Positions 12,944-23,239 of a DNA stretch of 64,000 nucleotides are shown here, in pieces; position 1 is the first letter of the stretch, and every line of letters begins with the position of its first letter. The position numbers and the translations under genes are program-made. The notes beneath the pieces are model-generated. The model was not told the origin of the DNA, searched no databases, and worked only from the letters and a program-made list of their open reading frames with translations. The stretch comes from Phoronis australis (taxonomy: Eukaryota > Phoronida > Phoronidae): the NCBI GenBank assembly GCA_002633005.1, contig NMRA01000487.1:126001-190000 (forward strand), read 5' to 3'.

Positions 12944-13051
12944 AAGTCACTTGTAGGAATACCACTTTTTGACTACCCAGTTTGATTCCTGTTACTCAGC
13001 GCGGAAAACTGGTTCTTAAAATGTGGGACCCCTTATGAATGACCATTACTC
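12944..13051 (+). repeat. Hairpin repeat, copy B
   Basis: Same loop (TGATTCCTGTTACTCAGCGC) and right arm (AAACTGGTTCTTAAAATGTG), with outer AGTCACTTG / GAATGACCATTACT. The left arm is more decayed. It lies about 137 bp after copy A in the same orientation. Confidence 0.75.
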
Positions 13052-13706
13052 TAAATTCCTGATACTGGTAGTTGTACCACTTACCAGTAAGGTTGCTTTG
13101 AAGTTGAGAAGATGATTATTCAATTGTGCTTGATATCTGCTCCAAAGCTTATAAATATACACTGACATTTCACAAAGAATTTTGATAAAGCTGTCTTTGT
13201 GCTGAACACACTACATACTGTTTTCACAATATACATTTGTGTTGCAGACCATTTGCTCTAGCCATTTGCCCCTGATATCCAATTTACATTGCTATTTTTG
13301 GAAATTCATTATAAAGGCCATTGAACTGCAAAGAGCAGGTATTATCCAAAGTAATTTTGAGAATTAAGAATGTGATTGCACTATTTAGCATCTCAGTTTA
13401 AATTCATTCTGCCAATATGACATTTAAATTGTCCAAGATGCTGTGTATACTACGGTAGTTAAATGAACTCATCGAAACATGCACCTATTATTAATAATTC
13501 TTGTAGTTAATGGATTTCAAGAGGTTTTTGTGTAATTGTACCTGACATTGACATTTTGTTCGTACTCTTTTTGCTTGGAAGTCAGTACGTTATCAAACCT
13601 CGTAAAATAATAACATATCAGTTCTCTTTGTCAAAAACACGACTTTGATATGTGGTTATTATTTTAAATATTAAAGGTGCACTTCCAGAATAAACGAAAC
13701 AACTCC
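13052..13706. other. Non-coding, no gene seen
   Basis: AT-rich sequence between the hairpin repeats and the SINE. No features supported. Confidence 0.5.
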
Positions 13707-13720
13707 TTTGTAATTGAATT

Positions 13721-13962
13721 GAGGGGGGGGGGGAGTGTGGCCTAATGGGATAAGTACCCACTTCCTGTACTGAAAGTCATGGGTTCCAAGTCCCTCTGGG
13801 GCACACTGTTAGACGTTTAAGTCAGGTCTTCAGCTCCTCAGCTCGGTTTTAACTATGTTGATAAAGCATAAATATGGTTTCTGGTGATCAGTGCAATGGC
13901 CCACATGAGCAGCCTGTGCATCCATAGTACAATGTTTACCAGACTGCTGCCTGGAATTATTT
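13721..13962 (+). mobile_element. tRNA-derived SINE with 14-bp target site duplication
   Basis: A roughly 242-bp element between perfect 14-bp direct repeats TTTGTAATTGAATT (13707-13720 and 13963-13976). The 5' part looks like a tRNA: an A-box-like TGGCCTAATGGGATAA at 13738 and a B-box-like GGTTCCAAGTCC at 13782, spaced as in a tRNA gene. The B box has one mismatch from GWTCRANNC. A non-tRNA body follows. The target duplication of this length fits LINE-machinery retroposition. The element begins with a run of G (13723-13733), which may be extra sequence acquired during insertion. Confidence 0.85.
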
Positions 13963-13979
13963 TTTGTAATTGAATTCTA

Positions 13980-16900
13980 ACTGGACTGAAAAGTGGGTTA
14001 TATTCATGTTTGACGCAAGGTAATCCGTTATGTAGGACAATGGAAAAATGTTATAATTTGGCTATCTTTGATTATTGTATCCTACAATTAGCCTTATATT
14101 CAAAATGTTCCTAGTGGCTGTCAAAAATAGGACTTGCGATTTTGCGAATAAATAATCAAAAGTTGCATAAAACAAAAAAAATGCAAATTTAGAAAACTAT
14201 CAGCCTTTTTGAGATTTTATCTTGGCTATGTTATTGATGACATTGTAGTGCTGACTGTTAGAAAGTCATTAAGCAAATTCTACAGGCTTTCTACTTTCAG
14301 AAAATATTTTGTTAATATATTTAGCTGAATGCACAGACATAACCTTAGTTTTTCATTCTTGTGCTTCTTTCCTGAAGCTAAGCTTAGGCAAGAACATGAA
14401 TCTATTTTTAGACAGATTTAAGTTCAATCACATTTTTGGTGCAGTTGGACAGCACCATGTACTAAAATAAGCACGTAGCATGCTAAGTACATTTGGACGG
14501 TATATCCTTCTAGCCTCAAGGTATCACACACTTGATGTGAATGGCGCATGCTGTCAATTCAAACAGAATAGTGCTCTAAGCAAATATTTATTAAGCCATT
14601 CATGACATTAATCAAAAATGTACTGGAGACAGAATTGCTGTTATTGAGTGTTTCCGTCATGTTTTTTCTTTAAAACAGTAATATTGAAGATGTCGCAACA
14701 GATTTATGCCGCAGTTTTCTTGCCGAAAAAAATTGTTGTTCCTTTTCGCTTAGCAAATTTTGCTTTCAAAGGAAAACATATTTGGTGTTGTCGTTTTTAA
14801 AGGGGCCAAAAATAGACCCTAGGTGTATTAAGACTATCTAGGAAGGAATGCACTGGCAACTGATGCTTTATGTAACTACATCAAAATTTATCGAAACACA
14901 GTACTGTATGAATTTTAAGAAATTGGAATGTCTGATTATGTGGATTTCCAAAACTGAAGTCCTATTCATATGAATTTCCGACTCTTAAATCATTGTAGCT
15001 GTATGGTGGCAGTGCACGCTTGCAAGCTATAGTTTCATTTACCTAATTAGAGCCAATTAATATGAAATATTGAAAATAATAGTTCATTCTGTAAATCTGG
15101 AAACTTCTCACTTCCTCTTGGAGTGGGTGCCAGTCCTGTGTCGGTGTCCAGTAGTCCTGGGTATGTGAATCTGTTTTCACTGGTCTCTGGGGCTGGTTTT
15201 GTTTTTCATCAGAACCATATACCCCAGTGTTTACCATTCATTAGTGCCACCAGGCTAACATACCTTGCAAATCATTTCAATGAATCGCACTTGGAGCATA
15301 AAGAAGCCCAATGAATCTAAACTGAACAAGATGTTAATGCGGAACGTAATTCACAAGGTGTCGCTAGTGAAGCCTGCATTCAGGTATTCACTTAGGTCTC
15401 TTGACACGAAAGTGCCCCCATGCTGATGGACTGCATTCTGCTGTTTATTCAGTTGCCAAAAAGAGGGGCTTATTCATTAGCACCACCTAGTGAATACAGT
15501 TGTCCATTCCTTGAACATGTGTTTTTATTGTTACACCTATTTGCATCCTCCTAATACCATGAAACTGCAAACTTGATTTAGAAGTTGCCACGTTTGTTTA
15601 TTGCATCTTCTGGTCTCTTGAAAACCCATATTTTTATTGAGAGTGGTTTTGAAAATTTCCCCATGAATTTGTTTTTCACATATCCTGAATCTACTCAACC
15701 AGATCAAAGGTGTTCACTTTCCAGATGGCTCACAGCTGAATGACACTTTCATGTTAGGCTAAACCTGGTCTGTTGAAACCTCAACTCTTTACCATCCCAC
15801 AAAATCATCTCGGTTAGCGATATCGAATTTGTCATTAGCGCTCTCCATTGCATGTGCAGTGTATCGCAATTTCTATCAATTACTCCTGGAGTGTATTTTT
15901 ACCTTTGCCAATGCAGGGGAATTTCGCTACTCTGCAGTTAAAGAGAGAAGTTGCAATAATAGTCGAGGATTTTGGCTTGCAAATCCACTGTAATTACTGG
16001 TGCTTCTGAAAAAAGTGGTGTTGCAGTCTTTATGGGATAGCAGCAAAGTTGTCCTGATGCAGTTTGTAATGAAACAACAGTTCTGTAGAAATGGATATTT
16101 TGAGGTAATGACACCCCTAGTCCACAAACGGGCTAATGCTGGTAAATAATTACTTGTCATAATGAAATTCGCCAAGTCTGGTTTATTGTGGCTTTTGTTT
16201 GTGTACATGGTACAGCTTGCATTTACAGTTCAGTTACGATGAAATTTGTAACTCATCATTAATAGTTTGAGGTCTATTGTTTTTGTCATAATTGTGTCCC
16301 CTATGACAGATATGGTAGGCATTTGGTTTTTGTCTTCAATTACTTGTCGAATCTGTTCTGATGATGAGAGCCATGTATTTGTTATCGCCTCCTAGTGGAT
16401 ATGGAGTTCCGAGGTTAACCGTTCACAATGATCGCAACTCCCAAAACATCGACATGTCAGCGTTAGTATGGAAGGGCCTTAATGCAAGTGACTTTGAGGG
16501 ATGGACTCGTCTAAATTTTTGAGATGGTGTCACAAGATATTTGAATTACTGTATATGTTTCTACTCCTGTTGGACCTAACACCCATACTTATCATTTCAG
16601 AATTTATTTACTTTGAACTTCATATGACTTAATGTCTAATTTTTTGAGTTTCTATTCTAGGTCTTCCTTGTTGTAGGTGTTTTCACCAATAAATTTAATC
16701 ACAAGAAGCATTAACCCCGTGTAACCAGACCTTAAGAATTTGACCACTGTATTGTATTTGGTCAAAAATATAACCTAGCAATTTGGTTTTTTGGCCAACG
16801 AATGGCCCTACCAGGTCCACAGTGTTTCAATTTGGGGGCCCAATGCCATCCTTATTTCCCTCTAAAACTCATTTGAAATCACATAAAAATGAAATTCCAC

Positions 16901-17005
16901 TCTCCAGGGCAGAGAATTCCTGGTTTCAGCTCACTCAATTGTATGAGATGTAAAAGTTCACTGGTGGTAACCTGAGGAGAAGTATTACCAGCATACGGGA
17001 TGGGT
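13980..17005. other. Non-coding, no gene seen
   Basis: Isolated CCTAGTGG-like motifs at about 15486 and 16390 (CACCTAGTG, CTCCTAGTGG) hint at decayed members of the repeat seen at 44911 and 53132. The short open frames carry no recognisable domains. Confidence 0.5.
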
Positions 17006-17008
17006 TGG

Positions 17009-17154
17009 CAGTGGCGGATTTAAAGGGGGCCATGACCCCCCTAAAATTCTCCCAGATTACATTTGGGGGTTCGAGGGTGCGAATGTCTGACGGGCAAAAT
17101 CCTGGCTAATACTCTGTCCTGCCCCCCCAACTCAAAATCCTGGACCCACCCCTG
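17009..17154. mobile_element. Small hAT-like MITE (CAGTGGCGGAT type)
   Basis: Starts CAGTGGCGGATTTAAAGGGG and ends AATCCTGGACCCACCCCTG, whose reverse complement starts CAGGGGTGGGTCCAGGATT. It is 146 bp with G-rich then C-rich arms. The ends resemble the widespread CAGGGGCGGATCCAG hAT MITE termini of animals. A clean 8-bp duplication is not visible. Fragments with similar ends occur near 5880 and 63128. Confidence 0.65.
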
Positions 17155-17159
17155 GGTAG

Positions 17160-17885
17160 GGTGCATCCGTTTCCTTGATCCATTTACCCAAGGCATAAGT
17201 ACCTTTCCCTTAAGATGAGCGAGGGTCGTGCCCTACTGAAAATCCAGGAGGCATGAGCCTCACGCAGGCATAGATCTGTTTTTTTAACAGTAGAGGAGCT
17301 TGATTCATCATTGAGCGAAACAATTGCGATCTTGTTTTTATATCAGTTAGGGCATTGACACTCGACAAGTATTTAGTTTTCATTTACGTATTTCCTTTTT
17401 ATGATTTTTTCTGTTATCAAAACACGACTGTAATCCTTTAATAAGTTTTTTTGACATCTGCTGTCATGATTAAAATACAATTACTAAAAATATATATGAT
17501 TGATGCACTATGTAATTATATTTTGTTATACAAGAAACAGAACGTAACACATACTCCCTGAAATGCGTTGATCAATCTTTTATGCTCACTGTGGAACTGA
17601 ACTATTGATAAGTGTAAAATTAATGTAGTTAACGACCAAATCTTTGAAGTAAACTGCACAAAGCTACATACCTGATACATGTGCCTGCCATCAAAAAATT
17701 GTTTTCCCCGTACTTACCCCTTTCTCAGAAGCAACTCCCGGCCTTAGCAAGTTAATTTGCCACGCCTAGCATGGTCTCGAGCAGTAATGTGCTGGTAGTT
17801 CTACCCTAGCCTAGAAATCTCTTCATCTGAGTGGGTAAGGAATACCTTGAGACCAGTTTTAGAGCGTCAGGTGGTCAAAGTCAAA
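17160..17885. other. Non-coding, no gene seen
   Basis: No supported features between the small hAT-like MITE and the first TIR element. Confidence 0.5.
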
Positions 17886-17890
17886 AGTTA

Positions 17891-18382
17891 GTGCCTTTCA
17901 TACTAACATCGATGCTTCGATGTTTAGGGGAGTTGCGGTCAGTATGAACGGTTAACTTCGGTCCGGGATTGAAGTTAACACCGCCAGTTAACTTCGCACT
18001 AAACAGGTGGATTTAATAGCGTAGCATCGACGCTGCGGTGCAGTATGAACGGTCAACTTCGGTCCTATCGAAGTTATCGCCAGGCCACTTTTATCGCCAG
18101 CAATTAAATGATAGTGTAGTCGCTATGCTGTAATAATCAACAATCGAATTGAAAATAAGTTTTATGTCAATTAGCTCACGTAAATGTTCCCAAATTGTCG
18201 CATTTAAAATACCTTACGGTGCAGAGCCACCTTGTAATTACTTCGATGGCAACAGCGCCACTTACTGTAATGTTAACTTCGATGTCTGTTAACTACTGAA
18301 GCCAGTATGAACGGTTTAGTTAACTTTGTAATTTACGTCGACGCTCCGCTCAGACCAGAGTTAAGTCAGTATGAAAAGGCCT
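17891..18382. mobile_element. TIR element of about 500 bp, copy 1 (Harbinger-like MITE)
   Basis: The left end GTGCCTTTCATACTAACATC and the right end GTTAAGTCAGTATGAAAAGGCCT are imperfect inverted repeats. It is colinear over its length with 24936-25441. The interior has repeated blocks GGTTAACTTCGGTCC and GACGCTGCGGTGCAGTATGA, and no open frame. The target duplication has decayed (TTA on the left, TCT on the right). Confidence 0.8.
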
Positions 18383-18604
18383 TCTGGCTGAGCTTTCATT
18401 TTCGCGGGTCAAGGCAGCTTAGTATATTACTATTGAATTCTAGTTTGGAAATGGTGGTCATTTCTGTTGTCATGTCTTGATTGACACATGCTACTGTCTT
18501 CATTCAACGAAAAACTGTCCTCAAGTTCTTAAGTCTGCTTCAGTAGTGCCATTATTTGTGTAATGCCCAATCCCCTTTTGTACAATTAAGACTTCTTTAA
18601 GGGT

Positions 18605-18770
18605 CGTTACCAGTTTTACGGCTGAAAAACGCATTTGTGGGATTATCATTGGATGGGGCAGACTTTTTGAAGTTATTAGCTTTGACCAGAATTATAAAAC
18701 AACGAAATCTGTGCTTGTGTAATTTTATTGCAAATCACCAATTTTCACTGTAGTGTGCCACTTCTGAGAA
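18605..18770 (+). repeat. Dispersed repeat, partner of 4865-5035
   Basis: Same ordered sequence blocks as the minus-strand copy at 4865-5035. No terminal repeats or coding potential recognised. Confidence 0.6.
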
Positions 18771-18899
18771 ATTCTGGAAATTCAAAACAATGTCAGAAGC
18801 TTTTGAAACACGAAAAAGGACCAACTTTGGCAATTGTTTTTGTCCGAAATCGGTGAGATTTTACCGTTAGTTTTTACTTATATGCTCTGTATTTGGAAA

Positions 18900-18959
18900 C
18901 GAAGTTAGTCGTATTTTGAAACGAAGTTAGTCGTATTTTGAAATGAAGTTAGTCGTTGA
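18900..18959 (+). repeat. 22-bp tandem repeat, 2.7 copies
   Basis: Unit CGAAGTTAGTCGTATTTTGAAA; the third copy is partial with one change. Confidence 0.85.
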
Positions 18960-19783
18960 GGGTTTCAGAAGAGGAAGCGGAAAGTATCATTAGAGTAATT
19001 TTTTAAAACAGTAATTCTTTTTTAACGGCAGATTTTTCCACGTTAGAACTGGGACTTCTTGTGAAGGTCACTTGAACAGAACAGAGAATAGTTATTTTGC
19101 AATGCAGGCATGCTTCAATAACAATTGTGATGGTAGAACATTCCAAATTTCTTTGAAAATTGATGCTCGACAACACGTTGAGTAGAGCCAGCCCATGTGC
19201 ATATCTACCATTTCTGGGGGAAAATAGAGTGGCAACTATCTCTTAATAATACCTAATAGGAAAACAAACTTCCAGTTGCACACTGGAGTGAAACCTACGT
19301 CTTCTCTGTGTGATATGTGTTAGAGAATCAGTTACTGAGGATGCTATTGTTGTCTTTTGCTGGCGGAATCTACGCACAGCACTGTTGCGTGGTAACAGTT
19401 GACCATGTGCTGAGTCACGTTCCTCCTTCCAATGTGTGATTGCTCTGCAAATTATGACATTGTTTTTTGAAAAGGATATCATTAGGAGGGAATGTTTGCT
19501 ATCATCTTTAGGCGTGTTAATGCATTTCTGTCTTTTCAGGTGATAGATTTTTTTCATTGAGAGGTCAATGAACTGGTATGTTGGAAATCTTGTTATTTCC
19601 ACATATTTTTTGTGTAGGAGTTTGCCTTAATGACAGCCTCTTCAAACAAATCCCTTTTGTCTTCAGAAATAATAGCCAGTTATGTTATTAACGTCATTCT
19701 TGTTATACTAAGTGTTCATATCTTGTAAAGTTGATGTAAAGGTCAGTCAAAAGTTCCTCATCTTTACATGACAGGTGCATATA

Positions 19784-19994
19784 GCGTAAACATTCAGGTT
19801 AACGCCCATGTTCACTTAACCACCCATTCCCAACTTTTAGATGGATTTCCGATTTAAGCACCCACTGCTCGGTTAAGCGCCCCTCTGTGATTTTTGAAGA
19901 TTTCCAGTTAAGCGCCCACCTCTTGGTTAACCGCCCGCCCATCCACGAATTTTTTAGCTCATTACCACCTGGGCGTTAACGCGAATGTTTACGG
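19784..19994. mobile_element. TA-flanked MITE with TTAACGCCCA inverted repeats
   Basis: The left end reads GCGTAAACATTCAGGTTAAC and the reverse complement of the right end reads CCGTAAACATTCGCGTTAAC; both then continue GCCCA. A TA dinucleotide flanks each side, as in Tc1/mariner-type insertions. The 211-bp interior repeats GGTTAAGCGCCC-like motifs several times. Similar fragments occur near 12040 and 52590. Confidence 0.72.
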
Positions 19995-20126
19995 TAGTAT
20001 AAGACGGTGCCAGCGGTGATACTTGCATAGGACCTTCTTCGTACGCCTTAAGCTTTTTGACAAATTGTGCCTCACACTGATTGCAGAGGGACACCTTAGG
20101 AGGCTGTCGATGTCTTTAATTCCTTC

Positions 20127-20281
20127 CTACTCCCGTAATCGAACTGTTCAAGCAGTCCTTTGTTCAATTGCCCAAATCGGTAGCTGGCCATTTTTACATC
20201 ATATCCCCTGTAAAAATGGCTAGTTGGGGATATGGCAACTGAATGGAAGACTGCTTAAAAAAGTTTGATTACAGGAGTATT
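20127..20281. mobile_element. Fold-back (long hairpin) element
   Basis: Two inverted arms of about 65-70 bp meet near 20202. The arm blocks are CTCCCGTAATCGAACT, AAGCAGTCCTTTGTTCAATT, GCC..ATC and AGCTGGCCATTTTTACA. The opposite arm reads CTCCTGTAATCAAACT, AAGCAGTCTTCCATTCAGTT, GCCATATCCC and ACTAGCCATTTTTACA. The loop is about 12 bases. The arms have diverged by scattered substitutions. Family unknown; it could be a MITE made only of its inverted repeats. Confidence 0.8.
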
Positions 20282-20840
20282 TGCTTGACTTGGAAGGATA
20301 CGATGACCTCTTAAGGTGTCCCTCTATGCCCAAAAGGTATTTATTGCAATGTCACTTTGATGGTTTAGTCAGAATGAGGCATAATTCGACAAAAAGCTTC
20401 CGGTGTGTGAAGGTCCTATGGGAGCATCACCGTCCCTACTGCTGGACAGGGTGTCACTGTTTATATGTAGTACACCTGGGTTCTGTCTTAGTTCTTTCTT
20501 CATTAAAGGCGAAGGCAACCTTTTTTCATGTCATTTTGAGCTAAAATAAGGTTGGTTAGTTATCCTAGACATATTTTCCACTTAATTACAGCTTTTCGTA
20601 ATTTTATTAATTACTCGTCCGCTACTCCGGAAGTGACGTTTTAGGAGGCAAGCGTTTCCCGCCACTTGGTTTTGCGTTGAGTTTACCGTGCGAATCTGTT
20701 CTGTTCTACTTTTGTTTTGTACTGTTTTTCAACAATTGTCGCCACCACTTTCCATCGGCGAGTATTCTGCGGCAACATAGGTTAGTAGGGAACTCAACTA
20801 CGTTGGATTTAGGGATTGTTTAGAGTGTTGTAAGCTGAAA

Positions 20841-21140
20841 ATGGCTGGACTCGTTGACCCGTATCACAGTGACAGTAGTGTGAGTGACGGAGACCTTGTT
20901 CACAGCAGTGGTGACGAGGAATTTTTTCACGGACATTCAGTGGGTGGGTACATGTTTGAGCCCGAGTATAACGAGGCAGAGTACGCACTGGCACAGGCAG
21001 CTGTTGAGAGAAACGAGGCGGCTCACTGAGGACAGACGTGGTGACATCTTGGTGCAAATGCACTGTGTGCGTTGTTATGCCTACCTCAATGGAATGCTTG
21101 TGCTGTTCAGAGTTCGACGAGGCCAAGCCACTACCGGACA
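20841..21140 (+). pseudogene. P2X7 intracellular (ballast) domain-like fossil in the transposon
   Basis: An ATG at 20841 opens a frame with an acidic/Ser-rich start and the motif YMFEPEYNEAEY, ending at a stop at 21027-21029. The downstream continuation is in another frame (from about 21026): VVTSWCKCTVCVVMPTSMEC then LCCSEFDEAKP. Proteins with the P2X7 C-terminal Zn/Cys 'ballast' domain typically show YxFEPE, then a W-C-x-C-x2-C...MPT..EC.CC cluster. Both parts are here in the right order and spacing, separated by a frameshift. It lies wholly between the TIRs of the Kolobok-like element and is convergent with the minus-strand transposase remnant. The function of such standalone domains is not established. 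The resemblance is by motif only, and no similarity search was run. Confidence 0.62.
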
Positions 21141-21524
21141 CGGTTAAGTGGACCTCCGGCATACCACGAACAGAGGAACAACTGTCCCACTTGCCAGAGT
21201 GTCCCGTGACACACTCCCACTGGATGGTGACCTGAGCACCCAAACTGCTTACATCGTGTCGTGTGACTCCCTCGCCACACACCTGGCACCTTCTAAATAG
21301 CTCCAACACTTTAGGCAAGTCTACAATAAACTTATCAAAGTTTGGCTCACCGATCTGTTCTCGACTGCTTTGTACGTTGCGTGGACGAGTAACGCTGCGC
21401 TCTTCACACGAACGAGCCAAGTACGGCGAAGTGTGTCATCCATCGGAAAGCGATGCAAAGGTACTCCCAAAGCGCGCGTGAGACGATAATTAGTACATCC
21501 CGGTACGCGGCAACAGTGTGGCAT
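21130..21524 (-). pseudogene. Kolobok THAP transposase remnant
   Basis: Starts at 21524 with MPHCCRVPGCTNYRLTRALG followed by VPLHRFPMDDTLRRTWLVRVK: the C-x4-C, HRFP and L..W elements of a THAP zinc finger. The usual C-x2-H second half is missing. After a frame change (about 21420), a second piece has CQVCGEG (21288-21268), a WECVTGH...W block (about 21219-21187) and GMPEVHLTVSGSGL. These mirror the C-x2-C ... C..GH..W.SQP...G.P.GNLLLSAAILFSG region found in Kolobok transposases. The catalytic core is absent. The rest of the 203-codon open frame (to 20809) is the antisense of the ballast-like segment and is not expected to be protein. Confidence 0.68.
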
Positions 21525-21710
21525 GTTGACTGACTAGTAAATGAAAGCAAACGACGACGGAACTTAACACAACCGAGGCACAACGGAGTAGCGGACGAGT
21601 AATTAACAAAATTATGAAAAGCTGTTATTAAGTGGAAAATATGTCTAGGATAACCAACCAACCTTATTTTAGCTCAAAATGACATGAAAAAAGGTTGCCT
21701 TCGCCTTTAA

Positions 21711-23235
21711 AGTGTGGTGTACCTATCATCCAAATGTCCTCTACTCCTTGAAGCATGTATCTCAGTAACTGCTAGTTTTTATCCAGTTAAGCACAAGAAT
21801 GGTGATCAAGTTCCATTTTGTCAAGTTTCTGACCAAAAATAAATGTTAAGGAAGGTTTAGTCTACCTTGGTTTGTGTTGTGTGAGATTTTTGAGAATAAT
21901 TATGTTGATCATTTGTCTCTTGATGACTTGTAAATAAGAAAATCCCTTACTGAGTTACTAGGTTTTGTTGGAGGCAGAGGTTTAGGCCTGGTGCGCCAGG
22001 CCTTTGTCGATGACTGAAGTAGTTTCCGCTGTTCGCTTTGTAAGGATGTCAGTATAAAGGGGAGGTAACTTCACACCGCGGTCCAGGTTCAAAAGGGGGC
22101 GAAGTATTTGACAGTGTTTCCATAATTTGCAACCATTTGAAAAGCAATAAAATTACGATACAACTTTGGCTGCGTGTTTTTGTGCAAAATAAAAGAAGAT
22201 TTGCTGCCACATCTATCTAGCTGTAAAAGTACGTTAGTGTTTTCTGAAACTTAGAGGGTAGGTGAATCTATTCGTGTGGTGGTATTTTCCATAACTTTTA
22301 ATCTTAAAAATACTGAACATTCTGTGTTTAGAGAGCTTAAGAATGATAGGACTTGGCTGTAAATTGAAGATGTAAATACTTTCAAACGCAGTCAAAATGT
22401 ATGACGACGGTAGTTCTTTCTACAGTCAGTTGTGCTCAAACTCTTAATTGTTCTCAGCATTTTCCCTTCTACTTTGCATGAACTCAAGATAATTACGTGT
22501 TTTGTGCTTCAGTGTATTATGCTTAATGTGGGTGACTGCATGATTCTGTTTAGCTTTTTTTGACCCCAGCATTAAAACTATGAGTTTTTAGCTTGAATCT
22601 AGGAGTCAGCAAGTGCGACTTTGGACTTGGCAGTTGTTTGCGCACAGGTGAAGCACGGAATTAATTAAATTTGTAGTGAAGGAGAACCATAAACAACAAT
22701 TATATCAAATTCAATTTCCTGTAAAAAGATTACATCCTGGTTCCTAGTGGCAGTTTTGCTGTGAAATACCTTGGCTGGGTAATTAGTCTTGTTACTGAAC
22801 ATAGAAGTGCTCCGCCAAACAACTACTGGTAGCAATTTGAATGGGTCAGATACCTGTGAATGAAGGTTTATGTGTCGGTGGGCTGGCGTAATCTATGTTT
22901 GGCCACAAAGGCTGGCTATCATTCATGTGCAGGTCTATGTGGCAACTGTTTCAGTGAATCATCATAAGCACCTTAGTTCCGTTTCCACGTGAAAATTGGT
23001 GGAAATAATCTTGTGTATTTTTCAAGCAAATTTTTACTACGAATAATTTTGTACTGGGACATGAACTCGCTAGGATTCCGAGTTCCACCAAATATCACTG
23101 GAGAAATACCTCTGAAAAAATTGTTCATGACATACCTGGTTTATTGATTCAATTAAAATTCTGGTTGTTATCTGTTTTATAAAACTGCTGGTGTTGGCAC
23201 ATGTGCTGAACTCCACTGAATGTGTAGTGTCAATA
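21711..23235. other. Non-coding, no gene seen
   Basis: AT-rich sequence downstream of the Kolobok-like element. No features supported. Confidence 0.5.
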
Positions 23236-23239
23236 AGTG

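Larger units (their letters stand above)
18390..19780. other. Non-coding, no gene seen
   Basis: Contains a dispersed repeat (18605-18770) and a 22-bp tandem repeat (18900-18959). The 119-codon minus-strand open frame at 19243-19602 has no recognisable domain or codon pattern. Confidence 0.5.
20507..21706. mobile_element. Kolobok-like DNA transposon, 1200 bp, TTAA duplication, 123-bp TIRs
   Basis: The element is bounded by TTAA on both sides (20503-20506 and 21707-21710). It begins AGGCGAAGGCAACC, and the reverse complement of its end is identical. The inverted repeats (20507-20629 and 21584-21706) match at about 119 of 123 positions, so the insertion is young or well kept. Inside, the minus strand has a THAP-type start and a Cys/His block as in Kolobok transposases. 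The plus strand has a P2X7-ballast-like fossil. TTAA duplication plus a THAP-domain protein together point to the Kolobok superfamily; piggyBac shares TTAA but not THAP. The coding parts are broken, so the element is non-autonomous. Confidence 0.88.

Noticed and set aside
13738-13810. Functional tRNA gene
   Set aside because: The cloverleaf is incomplete and the segment is inside a SINE with target duplications.
20809-21120. C-terminal half of the 203-codon minus-strand frame inside the Kolobok-like element
   Set aside because: It is antisense to the ballast-like segment on the + strand and has no transposase motifs. Only the part above about 21130 matches Kolobok features.
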